A DNA stretch of 64,000 nt from Shewanella halotolerans. GTDB taxonomy: Bacteria; Pseudomonadota; Gammaproteobacteria; Enterobacterales; Shewanellaceae. The position numbers were made by a program, and so were the translations under genes. Below, one piece after another: positions 48,101-57,317 of the stretch (positions within the stretch are counted from its first letter, which is position 1; each line of letters opens with the position of its first letter). The stretch is from the NCBI RefSeq assembly GCF_019457535.1, contig NZ_CP080417.1:124001-188000 (forward strand). Direction: 5' to 3'. The notes beneath the pieces were generated by a model that was not told the DNA's origin, ran no database searches, and saw only the letters and a program-made list of their open reading frames with translations.

Positions 48101-49359
48101 ATGAGCTGGGTCGTGAGAAAGAGCGTTACAAGGTGCCTTACGGTACTATCCTAGAGAAGTTAGAAGACGCAACGGTTAATGCCGGTGAAGTCATCGCTAA
48201 CTGGGATCCGCACACTCACCCAATCGTTTCTGAGGTAGCGGGTAGCATCAAGTTCGTCGACATGATCGAAGGTGTCACCATGACACGTCAGACCGACGAG
48301 CTAACGGGTCTTTCTTCAATCGTGGTTATGGATGTGGGTCAACGTCCTACTGCGGGTAAAGAGATGCGTCCGGCGATTCGTCTGGTTGGTGCCGATGGCA
48401 ATGACCTGATGATCCCTGGTACCGAAGTACCAGCGCAATACTTCTTGCCTGGTAAGGCGATCGTTAACCAAGACGATAACGCACAAATCGCCGTGGGTGA
48501 CGCGCTTGCACGTATTCCGCAAGAATCGTCTAAGACTCGCGATATTACCGGTGGTCTGCCACGCGTTGCTGACTTGTTTGAAGCGCGTAAGCCGAAAGAG
48601 CCTGCCATTCTGGCTGAGTACTCAGGTACTATCTCGTTTGGTAAAGAGACCAAAGGTAAGCGTCGTCTGGTGATCACGCCTGCCGATGGTGGTAAGCCAT
48701 ACGAGGAGATGATTCCTAAGTGGCGTAACCTGAACGTGTTCGAAGGTGAGAAGGTTGAGCGCGGCGAAGTTATCGCCGACGGTCCAGAAGCTGCACACGA
48801 CATCCTGCGTCTGCGTGGTATTCACAAGGTGGCTAACTACATCGTTAACGAAGTGCAAGACGTTTACCGTCTGCAAGGCGTGAAGATTAACGATAAGCAC
48901 ATCGAAGTGATTATCCGTCAGATGCTGCGTAAGTGTGAGATCACCGAAGCCGGTGACAGTGAGTTCCTACCGGGCGAACAGGTTGAAGTGTCTCGCGTCA
49001 AGATCGCTAACCGCGAACTTGAAGCGCAAGGCAAAGAACCTGCTAAGTTCGAGCGTGAACTACTGGGTATCACCAAGGCCTCGTTGGCGACCGAGTCATT
49101 TATCTCGGCGGCATCCTTCCAGGAAACCACACGCGTATTGACCGAAGCTGCCGTAGGCGGTAAGAGCGATAAGCTACGTGGCCTGAAAGAGAACGTGATC
49201 GTGGGTCGTCTGATCCCGGCCGGTACAGGTTATGCGTATCACACCAGCCGTAACCAGGCTGCACAGAATGGCCCGGCAGAAGAAGTGCCGGCAATCAGTG
49301 CCAGTGAAGCAGAGCAGAACCTTGCCGATCTATTGAACCTGGCGGGCAGCCCTGAATAA
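45145..49359 (+). CDS. rpoC: RNA polymerase beta' subunit
   Basis: 1,404 residues from GTG 45145 with AGGAG upstream. The N-terminal zinc finger [20 protein letters not shown], the catalytic metal loop [15 protein letters not shown] and the second zinc site ([13 protein letters not shown]) are present. It ends 26 nt before an intrinsic terminator that closes the rplJL-rpoBC unit. Confidence 0.98.
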   Translation: [1404 protein letters not shown]

Positions 49360-49385
49360 TCAGTGCTAGTCGGTAAATAGATTGT

Positions 49386-49414
49386 AAAAAAGGCACCTCA
49401 GGTGCCTTTTTTTT
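49386..49414 (+). terminator. Terminator of rpoBC
   Basis: GGCACC/GGTGCC stem with flanking A-run and eight T residues. Confidence 0.93.
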
Positions 49415-49444
49415 ACTTAAATTGGGTAAAAAGTTGGCTATTTC

Positions 49445-49473
49445 TTGACAGCGACCCCTTACCTTTCTAAAAT
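49445..49473 (+). promoter_or_regulatory. Promoter of the str operon
   Basis: TTGACA and TAAAAT are separated by 17 bp. A perfect inverted repeat TCCCACA/TGTGGGA (49480-49495) falls at the expected transcription start, so the mRNA may begin with a hairpin. Confidence 0.78.
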
Positions 49474-49549
49474 TTCGCGTCCCACACCTGTGGGATATAG
49501 ATTTTTCACACCTTACTGTTGAGTTTAATCAACTGATTCGGAGCTATAC

Positions 49550-49924
49550 ATGGCAACTGTAAACCAGTTGGTACGTAAGCCTCGCTCGCCAAAAGTCATC
49601 AAGACTAACGTGCCTGCGTTGAATGCGTGTCCACAAAAGCGTGGTGTTTGTACTCGCGTGTACACAACCACACCTAAAAAACCTAACTCTGCACTACGTA
49701 AAGTAGCTCGTGTGCGTCTAACTAACGGTTTCGAAGTTACTTCGTACATCGGCGGTGAAGGCCATAACCTGCAGGAACACAGCGTGATTCTAATCCGTGG
49801 TGGTCGTGTTAAAGACTTACCTGGTGTTCGTTATCACACTGTTCGTGGCGCATTAGACTGTGCTGGTGTTAGTGAGCGTCGTCAAGGACGTTCTAAGTAC
49901 GGAGCTAAGCGTCCTAAGTCTTAA
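49550..49924 (+). CDS. rpsL: 30S ribosomal protein S12
   Basis: A 124-residue decoding-centre protein. The streptomycin-related loops TTTPKKPNSALRK and GGRVKDLPGVRYH have the usual sensitive-type lysines. First gene of the str operon (rpsL-rpsG-fusA-tufA). Confidence 0.98.
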   Translation: MATVNQLVRKPRSPKVIKTNVPALNACPQKRGVCTRVYTTTPKKPNSALRKVARVRLTNGFEVTSYIGGEGHNLQEHSVILIRGGRVKDLPGVRYHTVRGALDCAGVSERRQGRSKYGAKRPKS

Positions 49925-50004
49925 CGTTTTCCGTTAAGTAAGGCCAAGCTAGAGATAATTGAGATTCCAGTTTTGGGGTCCCTGAAGCATACGGAGAAAT
50001 TGTT

Positions 50005-50475
50005 ATGCCAAGACGTCGCGTTGTAGGACAACGTAAAATCCTACCAGATCCAAAATTTAATAGTGAGTTGCTGGCTAAGTTCATCAACGTCATTATGCAG
50101 GACGGCAAAAAGTCGACTGCTGAAAAAATCATTTACAAGGCACTAGATGTTGTCGCTGAGAAGAAAGGCGAAGAGCACCTAGTGATCCTTGAAGCAGCCC
50201 TGGATAACGTACGTCCAACTGTCGAGGTTAAGTCTCGTCGTGTTGGTGGTTCTACTTACCAGGTACCATGTGAAGTTCGTCCAGTGCGTCGTAACGCACT
50301 AGCGATGCGCTGGTTAGTTGAAGCTGCACGTAAGCGTGGTGAAAAATCTATGGCTCTACGTCTAGCAGGTGAAATGCTAGATGCTGCCGAAAATAAAGGC
50401 ACTGCTGTTAAGAAGCGCGAAGACGTGCATCGTATGGCAGAAGCAAACAAAGCGTTTGCTCATTACCGCTGGTAA
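50005..50475 (+). CDS. rpsG: 30S ribosomal protein S7
   Basis: A 156-residue 16S head-binding protein starting MPRRRVVGQRKILPDPKF. The conserved segment KSRRVGGSTYQVP is present. In E. coli S7 represses str translation by binding the rpsL-rpsG junction; the 80-nt gap here could serve the same role. Confidence 0.97.
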   Translation: MPRRRVVGQRKILPDPKFNSELLAKFINVIMQDGKKSTAEKIIYKALDVVAEKKGEEHLVILEAALDNVRPTVEVKSRRVGGSTYQVPCEVRPVRRNALAMRWLVEAARKRGEKSMALRLAGEMLDAAENKGTAVKKREDVHRMAEANKAFAHYRW

Positions 50476-50550
50476 TCTTTTGGTGCGGGCGATTGCCTGC
50501 ACCATGTTTTACATCACTAAGGTTCCTACCTTAGTAAAGAGGGTTTAATC

Positions 50551-52647
50551 GTGGCTCGTACAACTCCAATTGAGCGCTACCGTAATATCGGTATCTGTGC
50601 TCACGTTGACGCAGGAAAAACCACAACTACAGAACGTGTTCTCTTCTATACCGGTATGTCTCACAAGATCGGTGAGGTGCATGATGGCGCAGCCACCATG
50701 GACTGGATGGAACAGGAGCAGGAGCGTGGTATTACTATCACCTCGGCGGCAACGACCACGTTCTGGCGCGGTATGGATGCTCAATTTACCGAGCATCGTA
50801 TCAACATCATCGACACCCCTGGCCACGTTGACTTCACCATCGAAGTTGAACGTTCGCTACGTGTACTCGATGGCGCAGTAGTTGTGTTCTGTGGTTCATC
50901 TGGTGTTGAACCTCAGTCCGAAACTGTATGGCGACAAGCGGACAAGTACCACGTCCCGCGCTTAGTGTTTGTCAATAAGATGGACCGCGCTGGTGCTGAC
51001 TTTGAACGCGTCGTTGGACAGATACGTAACCGTCTGGGAGCGACTTGTGTACCAATTCAATTGAACATAGGTGCAGAAGAAGAGTTTAAGGGTGTCATTG
51101 ACCTGATCAAGATGAAGGCCATTAACTGGAACGAATCAGATCAAGGTATGACCTTCAATTATGAAGAAATTCCCGCAGAGTTGGCCGACAAGGCCGCTGA
51201 GATGCGTGAATACCTAGTTGAGAGTGCGGCCGAAGCCTCTGAAGAACTGATGGACAAGTACCTTGAAGAAGGTGAGCTATCGGAAGAAGAGATCAAGGCA
51301 GCATTACGTCAGCGAACTCTGGCTAACGAGATCGTACTGGCTACCTGTGGTTCTGCATTTAAGAACAAGGGTGTGCAGGCGGTACTCGATGCTGTTATCG
51401 ATTATTTGCCATCGCCAGTCGAAGTACCCGCCATTAAGGGTATTGACGAAAATGAGAATGAAGTAGAACGTCCAGCGGACGACAACGCGCCATTCTCTGC
51501 GTTAGCATTTAAGATCGCGACAGACCCATTCGTAGGAACACTGACCTTTGTGCGTGTTTATTCAGGCGTATTGGAAGCAGGTTCTGGCGTATATAACTCG
51601 GTCAAACAAAAGCGTGAGCGTATTGGTCGTATGGTGCAGATGCACGCAAACGATCGAAAAGAGATCAAAGAAGTCCGTGCTGGCGACATCGCGGCGGCTA
51701 TTGGTCTGAAGGATGTTACCACTGGTGACACCCTATGCGATGCTGACCATAAAGTTATTCTCGAACGTATGGAGTTCCCTGAGCCCGTAATCACGATTGC
51801 CGTGGAGCCTAGATCTCAAGCCGACCAAGATAAGATGGGTATAGCGCTGCAGAAACTTGCTGCAGAAGATCCCTCTTTCCGCGTTGAGACCAACGAAGAA
51901 TCGGGTCAAACCCTGATCTCTGGTATGGGCGAGTTGCACTTAGACATCATCGTCGACCGTATGCGTCGCGAGTTCAGTGTCGAATGTAACGTAGGTAAGC
52001 CACAAGTAGCGTATCGTGAGACTATTCGCTCGAGTGTAGAAGTCGAAGGCAAGTTCGTTCGTCAATCTGGTGGCCGAGGTCAATTTGGTCACGTTTGGTT
52101 GAAGCTTGAACCTCAAGAAGAAGGTTTCGGCTATGAATTTGTCAACGAGATTGTTGGTGGTGTTGTTCCAAGAGAATACATCCCTGCAGTAGATAAAGGT
52201 ATCCAGGAACAGATGAAGAATGGCGTACTCGCCGGTTTCCCTGTTCTGGACGTCAAAGTAACGCTGTTCGACGGCTCATACCATGATGTCGACTCGAACG
52301 AGATGGCGTTTAAAGTGGCCGCCTCCATGGGCTTCAAGAAGGGTGCTCTCGAAGCAGACCCTGTGTTACTCGAACCTTGTATGAAGGTTGAAGTAACCAC
52401 TCCTGAAGATTACATGGGGGATGTAGTAGGCGACTTGAACCGGCGTCGCGGCATGATCGAAGGTATGGACGACGGCATTGGCGGCGTCAAAATCGTTCGA
52501 GCTGTAGTACCTCTATCTGAAATGTTTGGTTACGCAACTGACTTGCGTAGCGCTACCCAAGGACGTGCCTCATACTCTATGGAGTTCCTGAAGTACTCGG
52601 ATGCGCCGCAGAATGTTGCAAAATCAGTTATAGAAGCGCGCGGATAA
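50551..52647 (+). CDS. fusA: Elongation factor G
   Basis: A 698-residue translocase GTPase starting with GTG 50551. G1 is AHVDAGKT at 17-24, G3 DTPGHVD and G4 NKMD. Domains II-V follow, with the domain IV segment GGRGQFGHVWL. It drives tRNA-mRNA movement and, with RRF, ribosome recycling. Confidence 0.98.
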   Translation: MARTTPIERYRNIGICAHVDAGKTTTTERVLFYTGMSHKIGEVHDGAATMDWMEQEQERGITITSAATTTFWRGMDAQFTEHRINIIDTPGHVDFTIEVERSLRVLDGAVVVFCGSSGVEPQSETVWRQADKYHVPRLVFVNKMDRAGADFERVVGQIRNRLGATCVPIQLNIGAEEEFKGVIDLIKMKAINWNESDQGMTFNYEEIPAELADKAAEMREYLVESAAEASEELMDKYLEEGELSEEEIKAALRQRTLANEIVLATCGSAFKNKGVQAVLDAVIDYLPSPVEVPAIKGIDENENEVERPADDNAPFSALAFKIATDPFVGTLTFVRVYSGVLEAGSGVYNSVKQKRERIGRMVQMHANDRKEIKEVRAGDIAAAIGLKDVTTGDTLCDADHKVILERMEFPEPVITIAVEPRSQADQDKMGIALQKLAAEDPSFRVETNEESGQTLISGMGELHLDIIVDRMRREFSVECNVGKPQVAYRETIRSSVEVEGKFVRQSGGRGQFGHVWLKLEPQEEGFGYEFVNEIVGGVVPREYIPAVDKGIQEQMKNGVLAGFPVLDVKVTLFDGSYHDVDSNEMAFKVAASMGFKKGALEADPVLLEPCMKVEVTTPEDYMGDVVGDLNRRRGMIEGMDDGIGGVKIVRAVVPLSEMFGYATDLRSATQGRASYSMEFLKYSDAPQNVAKSVIEARG

Positions 52648-52726
52648 TCGCAAACTAGTCTATAACTCATAATTGAATGCTATTACTCAGCAAGGCTGAG
52701 TATTTCTGAAAAGAAAGGAATATATC

Positions 52727-53911
52727 GTGGCTAAAGAAAAATTTGAACGTAGTAAACCCCATGTTAACGTTGGTACCATCGGTCACGTTGACCATGGTAA
52801 AACAACTCTAACTGCTGCTATCTCTCACGTACTGACTAAGACTTACGGTGGTGAAGCTAAAGATTTCGCACAGATCGATAACGCTCCAGAAGAGCGTGAG
52901 CGCGGTATTACCATCAATACCTCTCACATCGAGTACGACACTCCAACTCGTCACTACGCACACGTAGACTGCCCAGGCCACGCTGACTATGTTAAAAACA
53001 TGATCACTGGTGCTGCACAGATGGACGGCGCTATCCTAGTAGTAGCTTCTACTGACGGTCCAATGCCACAGACTCGTGAGCACATCCTGCTTTCTCGTCA
53101 GGTAGGTGTACCTTTCATCATCGTATTCATGAACAAGTGTGACATGGTTGACGATGAAGAGCTGCTGGAACTAGTTGAGATGGAAGTTCGTGAACTGCTA
53201 TCTGAATACGACTTCCCAGGTGATGACCTACCAGTTATCCAAGGTTCAGCTCTGAAAGCCCTAGAAGGCGAGCCAGAGTGGGAAGCTAAGATCCTAGAAC
53301 TAGCTGAAGCACTAGACTCTTACATTCCAGAGCCAGAGCGTGCAATCGACGGTGCATTCATTCTGCCAATCGAAGACGTATTCTCAATCTCAGGCCGTGG
53401 TACTGTTGTAACTGGTCGTGTTGAGCGTGGTATCGTTAAAGTTGGTGACGAAGTAGAAATCGTAGGTATCAAAGACACTACTAAGACTACTTGTACTGGT
53501 GTTGAAATGTTCCGTAAGCTGCTTGACGAAGGTCGTGCAGGTGAGAACTGTGGTGTACTACTACGTGGTACTAAGCGTGATGAAGTTGAGCGTGGTCAAG
53601 TACTGGCTCAGCCTGGTTCAATCACTCCACACACTCAGTTCGAATCAGAAGTATACGTACTGTCAAAGGAAGAAGGTGGTCGTCACACTCCATTCTTCAA
53701 GGGCTACCGTCCACAGTTCTACTTCCGTACAACTGACGTAACCGGTACTATCGAGCTGCCAGAAGGCGTTGAAATGGTAATGCCTGGTGACAACATCAAG
53801 ATGGTTGTTACTCTGATCTGCCCAATCGCGATGGACGAAGGTCTACGTTTCGCTATCCGTGAAGGTGGCCGTACAGTTGGTGCTGGTGTTGTAGCTAAGA
53901 TCATTGCTTAA
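52727..53911 (+). CDS. tufA: Elongation factor Tu (copy 2, str operon)
   Basis: 394 residues, identical in protein to the copy at 35954. It starts with GTG rather than ATG, preceded by GAAAGGA. Outside the first 120 bases I count only three silent differences from tufB, and the 53 bases from the stop codon to the terminator T-run match exactly. It is the last gene of the str operon. Confidence 0.98.
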
Positions 53912-53937
53912 TAGCATTTGATTTTACAAACACACTG

Positions 53938-53964
53938 AAAAAGGCAGCTTAGGCTGCCTTTTTT
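53938..53964 (+). terminator. Terminator of the str operon
   Basis: The same AAAAAGGCAGC-TTAG-GCTGCC-T6 hairpin as after tufB. Confidence 0.95.
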
Positions 53965-54016
53965 ATTGCCTGCGATTTGTTGGCAGAGGGGGGCTAGCTT
54001 TTCTGATCTGGATAAG

Positions 54017-54102
54017 TATAATACTCGCCACTTTGAGAGTTAACGCATAACTGCTGTTAATTCGTTCAACGGGCTTGATCTTAAACTTTAGATCAGTATA
54101 AT
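54017..54102 (+). promoter_or_regulatory. Two promoters of the S10 operon
   Basis: TATAAT at 54017-54022 has only a poor -35. TTGATC (54075) and TATAAT (54097) with a 16-bp spacer form the stronger one. Its spacer contains the inverted repeat TGATCT/AGATCA. GC-rich discriminators follow both -10 boxes. Confidence 0.65.
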
Positions 54103-54108
54103 AGCCCC

Positions 54109-54245
54109 TCGCCTTAACCATTAGGCGAAGTTTGTCGGTTCTCGAAACCGACGTAAAATAATACAGCGACTCCGATTTGGAGTCGAACGGTTAAATCATC
54201 TCGCTCTGCTTTTCCAGTAAGGAAGAAGCTAGAGGGTGATTTTTT
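54109..54245 (+). ncRNA. S10 leader RNA with attenuator
   Basis: Hairpins in order: GCCT/AGGC (54111), GTCGGTT/AACCGAC (54134-54152), CGACTCC/GGAGTCG (54167-54185), and a long bulged stem (54195-54240) that ends in five T residues. The last has the features of the attenuator where ribosomal L4 and NusA stop transcription of the S10 operon. Assignment rests on position and shape. With the str terminator and promoters it accounts for the 361-bp gap. Confidence 0.8.
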
Positions 54246-54272
54246 ATGTGTCCATTTTAGGAGCTCTGGTCA

Positions 54273-54584
54273 ATGCAGAACCAAAGAATCCGTATCCGCC
54301 TCAAAGGATTTGATCATCGTCTGATCGATCAATCTACCGCGGAAATCGTTGAAACTGCTAAGCGCACAGGCGCCCAGGTACGTGGTCCAATCCCACTACC
54401 AACGCGTAAAGAGCGTTATACCGTTTTGATCTCTCCACACGTTAATAAAGATGCGCGTGATCAGTACGAACTTCGTACTCATAAGCGTCTTGTTGACATC
54501 GTAGAGCCGACTGAAAAGACTGTAGATGCACTTATGCGTCTAGATCTGGCGGCAGGTGTTGACGTTCAAATTAGCTTAGGTTAA
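54273..54584 (+). CDS. rpsJ: 30S ribosomal protein S10 (NusE)
   Basis: 103 residues starting [19 protein letters not shown]. Besides its place in the 30S head it is NusE, the NusB partner at boxA and the target of NusG. First gene of the S10 operon, behind the leader RNA. Confidence 0.98.
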
Positions 54585-54611
54585 TTGAGATCCTTAGAAG
54601 AGGTTTGAGAG

Positions 54612-55250
54612 ATGGCTATCGGTCTTATCGGTCGTAAAGTAGGTATGACTCGCATCTTCACTGAAGATGGTGCGTCAATACCTGTAACAGTAATTGAAAT
54701 TGCAGCTAACCGCGTTGCTCAAGTGAAAACTTTAGAAACTGACGGTTACCGTGCACTTCAAATTACTACTGGTACCAAAAAAGCTAATCGCATCACTAAA
54801 CCAGAAGCAGGTCACTTTGCTAAGGCTGGCGTTGAAGCTGGTCGTGGTTTGTGGGAAATGCGTCTGGCTGACGGTGAAGGCGAAGGCATCGAAGTAGGTG
54901 CTGAGCTTAATGTTGATATCTTCGCTGACGTAGCGAAAGTTGATGTTACTGGTCAATCAAAGGGTAAAGGTTTCCAAGGCGGTATCAAGCGTTGGAACTT
55001 CCGTACTCAAGATGCAACACACGGTAACTCATTGGCACATAGAGCTAACGGTTCTATCGGTCAAAACCAAACACCTGGTCGCGTTTTCAAAGGTAAGAAA
55101 ATGTCTGGCCACATGGGTGCAGAGCGTGTTACTACCCAGAATCTAGACGTTGTACGTGTAGACGCTGAGCGTAACCTGCTATTGGTTAAGGGTGCAGTTC
55201 CAGGCGCTACTAATGGCGACCTGATCATCAAGCCTGCCGTTAAAGCTTAG
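54612..55250 (+). CDS. rplC: 50S ribosomal protein L3
   Basis: 212 residues; early assembly protein near the peptidyl transferase centre. The central extension GRVFKGKKMSGHMGAERVTT, whose nearby Gln is methylated in E. coli, is present. 27 nt after rpsJ. Confidence 0.97.
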   Translation: MAIGLIGRKVGMTRIFTEDGASIPVTVIEIAANRVAQVKTLETDGYRALQITTGTKKANRITKPEAGHFAKAGVEAGRGLWEMRLADGEGEGIEVGAELNVDIFADVAKVDVTGQSKGKGFQGGIKRWNFRTQDATHGNSLAHRANGSIGQNQTPGRVFKGKKMSGHMGAERVTTQNLDVVRVDAERNLLLVKGAVPGATNGDLIIKPAVKA

Positions 55251-55266
55251 GTCTGAGGAGATAGTA

Positions 55267-55872
55267 ATGGAATTGGTATTGAAAGACGCACAGAGTGCTC
55301 TTGAAGTTTCCGAAACTACCTTCGGCCGTGACTTTAATGAAGCACTGGTTCATCAGGTAGTTGTAGCATACGCTGCAAACGCGCGTCAGGGTACTCGTGC
55401 TCAAAAGACTCGCGCAGAAGTAACTGGCTCTGGCAAAAAGCCATGGCGCCAAAAAGGTACTGGCCGTGCTCGTGCTGGTACTGTTAAAGGCCCAATCTGG
55501 CGTGGCGGTGGCGTTTCATTCGCTGCTAAAACCCAAGATCACAGCCAAAAAGTAAACAAGAAGATGTACCGCGGAGCGCTTAAGAGCATTCTGTCTGAAT
55601 TAGTACGTCAAGATCGTCTTGTTGTTGTTGAGTCATTCGGTGTTGAAGCTCCTAAGACTAAAGAGTTGAAGGCTAAGCTGAAAGACATGAAGCTGGAAGA
55701 CGTATTAATTGTTACTCCAGAGATTGACGAGAACTTGTTCTTAGCTGCACGCAACCTGTACAAAGTTGACGTTCGCGACGTTGCTGGTATCGATCCAGTA
55801 AGCCTAATCGCGTTCGAAAAAGTACTGGTTACTGCCGATGCTGTTAAGCAAATCGAGGAGATGCTGGGATGA
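55267..55872 (+). CDS. rplD: 50S ribosomal protein L4
   Basis: 201 residues with the long exit-tunnel loop (KKPWRQKGTGRARAGTVKGP). In the family L4 also represses the S10 operon through the leader, both by attenuation and at translation. It overlaps rplW by four bases. Confidence 0.97.
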   Translation: MELVLKDAQSALEVSETTFGRDFNEALVHQVVVAYAANARQGTRAQKTRAEVTGSGKKPWRQKGTGRARAGTVKGPIWRGGGVSFAAKTQDHSQKVNKKMYRGALKSILSELVRQDRLVVVESFGVEAPKTKELKAKLKDMKLEDVLIVTPEIDENLFLAARNLYKVDVRDVAGIDPVSLIAFEKVLVTADAVKQIEEMLG

Positions 55873-56168
55873 TAAGCGAAGAACGTTTGCTAAAAGTTAT
55901 TCTAGCGCCACACATCTCTGAAAAGAGTACTGTTTGCGCTGAAAATAACAACACGGTCGTTTTCCGTGTAGCTATCGATGCGACTAAAGCTGAAGTTAAA
56001 GCTGCAGTAGCTAAGTTGTTCGAAGTTGAAGTAGATTCAGTTCGCACTTTGGTTAACAAAGGTAAGACTAAGCGTCACGGTGCCCGTACTGGCCGTCGTA
56101 GCGATTGGAAAAAAGCCTATGTGACTTTAGCTGCTGGTGCTGACATCGATTTCGTCGGCGCTGAGTAA
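55869..56168 (+). CDS. rplW: 50S ribosomal protein L23
   Basis: 99 residues at the tunnel exit, where trigger factor and SRP dock. The conserved segment LAPHISEKS is near the N-terminus. Its start lies in the last codons of rplD (ATGA overlap). Confidence 0.96.
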   Translation: MISEERLLKVILAPHISEKSTVCAENNNTVVFRVAIDATKAEVKAAVAKLFEVEVDSVRTLVNKGKTKRHGARTGRRSDWKKAYVTLAAGADIDFVGAE

Positions 56169-56184
56169 GCAAAGGAGAATTATC

Positions 56185-57012
56185 ATGGCAGTTATTAAGT
56201 GTAAGCCAACCTCTGCTGGTCGTCGCCACGTTGTTAAAGTGGTGAACAGCGATCTGCATAAGGGTAAACCCTTTGCTGGCCTGTTGGCGAAAAAAGCTAA
56301 GAGCGGTGGCCGTAACAACACCGGTCGTATTACTGTTCGTCACGTAGGTGGTGGACACAAGCAGCACTACCGTATTGTTGACTTCAAGCGCAACAAAGAC
56401 GGTATCCCTGCTAAGGTAGAGCGTTTGGAATATGATCCAAACCGTACCGCTAACATCGCACTTGTTTTGTATGCTGATGGTGAGCGTCGTTATATCCTTG
56501 CTGCTAAAGGCATGCAAGCTGGTGATCAAATCCAGTCTGGTATCGATGCTGAAATCAAAGCGGGTAACGCTTTGCCACTACGCAACATCCCAGTAGGTAG
56601 CGTTGTTCACGCAGTTGAAATGAAGCCTGGTAAAGGTGCTCAGATCGCTCGTTCAGCAGGTACCTACGTACAAGTTGTAGCTCGTGATGGCGCATACGCC
56701 ACTCTACGTCTTCGCTCTGGCGAAATGCGTAAAGTGCCAGTAGATTGCCGCGCGACATTAGGTGAAGTTGGTAATGCCGAGCATATGCTACGCCAGTTGG
56801 GTAAAGCAGGTGCTAAGCGCTGGAGAGGCGTACGCCCAACAGTTCGTGGTGTTGCAATGAACCCAGTAGACCATCCACATGGTGGTGGTGAAGGCCGTAC
56901 TTCTGGTGGCCGTCACCCAGTGACTCCATGGGGTGTCCCAACTAAGGGTTATAAGACCCGTAGTAACAAACGCACCGACAAGTACATCGTACGTCGTCGT
57001 AACAAAAAGTAA
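56185..57012 (+). CDS. rplB: 50S ribosomal protein L2
   Basis: 275 residues from ATG 56185 with AAAGGAG upstream; a longer frame into rplW has no support. The conserved C-terminal segment MNPVDHPHGGGEGR, with the His close to the peptidyl transferase centre, is present. Confidence 0.97.
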   Translation: MAVIKCKPTSAGRRHVVKVVNSDLHKGKPFAGLLAKKAKSGGRNNTGRITVRHVGGGHKQHYRIVDFKRNKDGIPAKVERLEYDPNRTANIALVLYADGERRYILAAKGMQAGDQIQSGIDAEIKAGNALPLRNIPVGSVVHAVEMKPGKGAQIARSAGTYVQVVARDGAYATLRLRSGEMRKVPVDCRATLGEVGNAEHMLRQLGKAGAKRWRGVRPTVRGVAMNPVDHPHGGGEGRTSGGRHPVTPWGVPTKGYKTRSNKRTDKYIVRRRNKK

Positions 57013-57023
57013 GAGGATTCGCC

Positions 57024-57302
57024 ATGCCACGTTCTCTCAAGAAAGGTCCATTCATTGACCTACACTTGCTGAAGAAGGTAGAGAAAGCGATGGAAGCGGG
57101 TGACAAGAAGCCTATCAAGACTTGGTCTCGCCGCTCAATGATCATTCCTAACATGATTGGAATGACCATCGCTGTCCATAATGGTCGTCAGCACGTACCT
57201 GTGTTCGTAACTGACGAGATGATCGGCCACAAGCTTGGTGAATTTTCACCAACTCGCACTTATCGCGGCCATGCTGCTGATAAGAAAGCGAAGAAGCGTT
57301 AA
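57024..57302 (+). CDS. rpsS: 30S ribosomal protein S19
   Basis: 92 residues starting MPRSLKKGPFIDLHLLKKVE; it pairs with S13 in the 30S head. 11 nt after rplB. Confidence 0.97.
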   Translation: MPRSLKKGPFIDLHLLKKVEKAMEAGDKKPIKTWSRRSMIIPNMIGMTIAVHNGRQHVPVFVTDEMIGHKLGEFSPTRTYRGHAADKKAKKR

Positions 57303-57317
57303 TACGGGAGACTCGAG

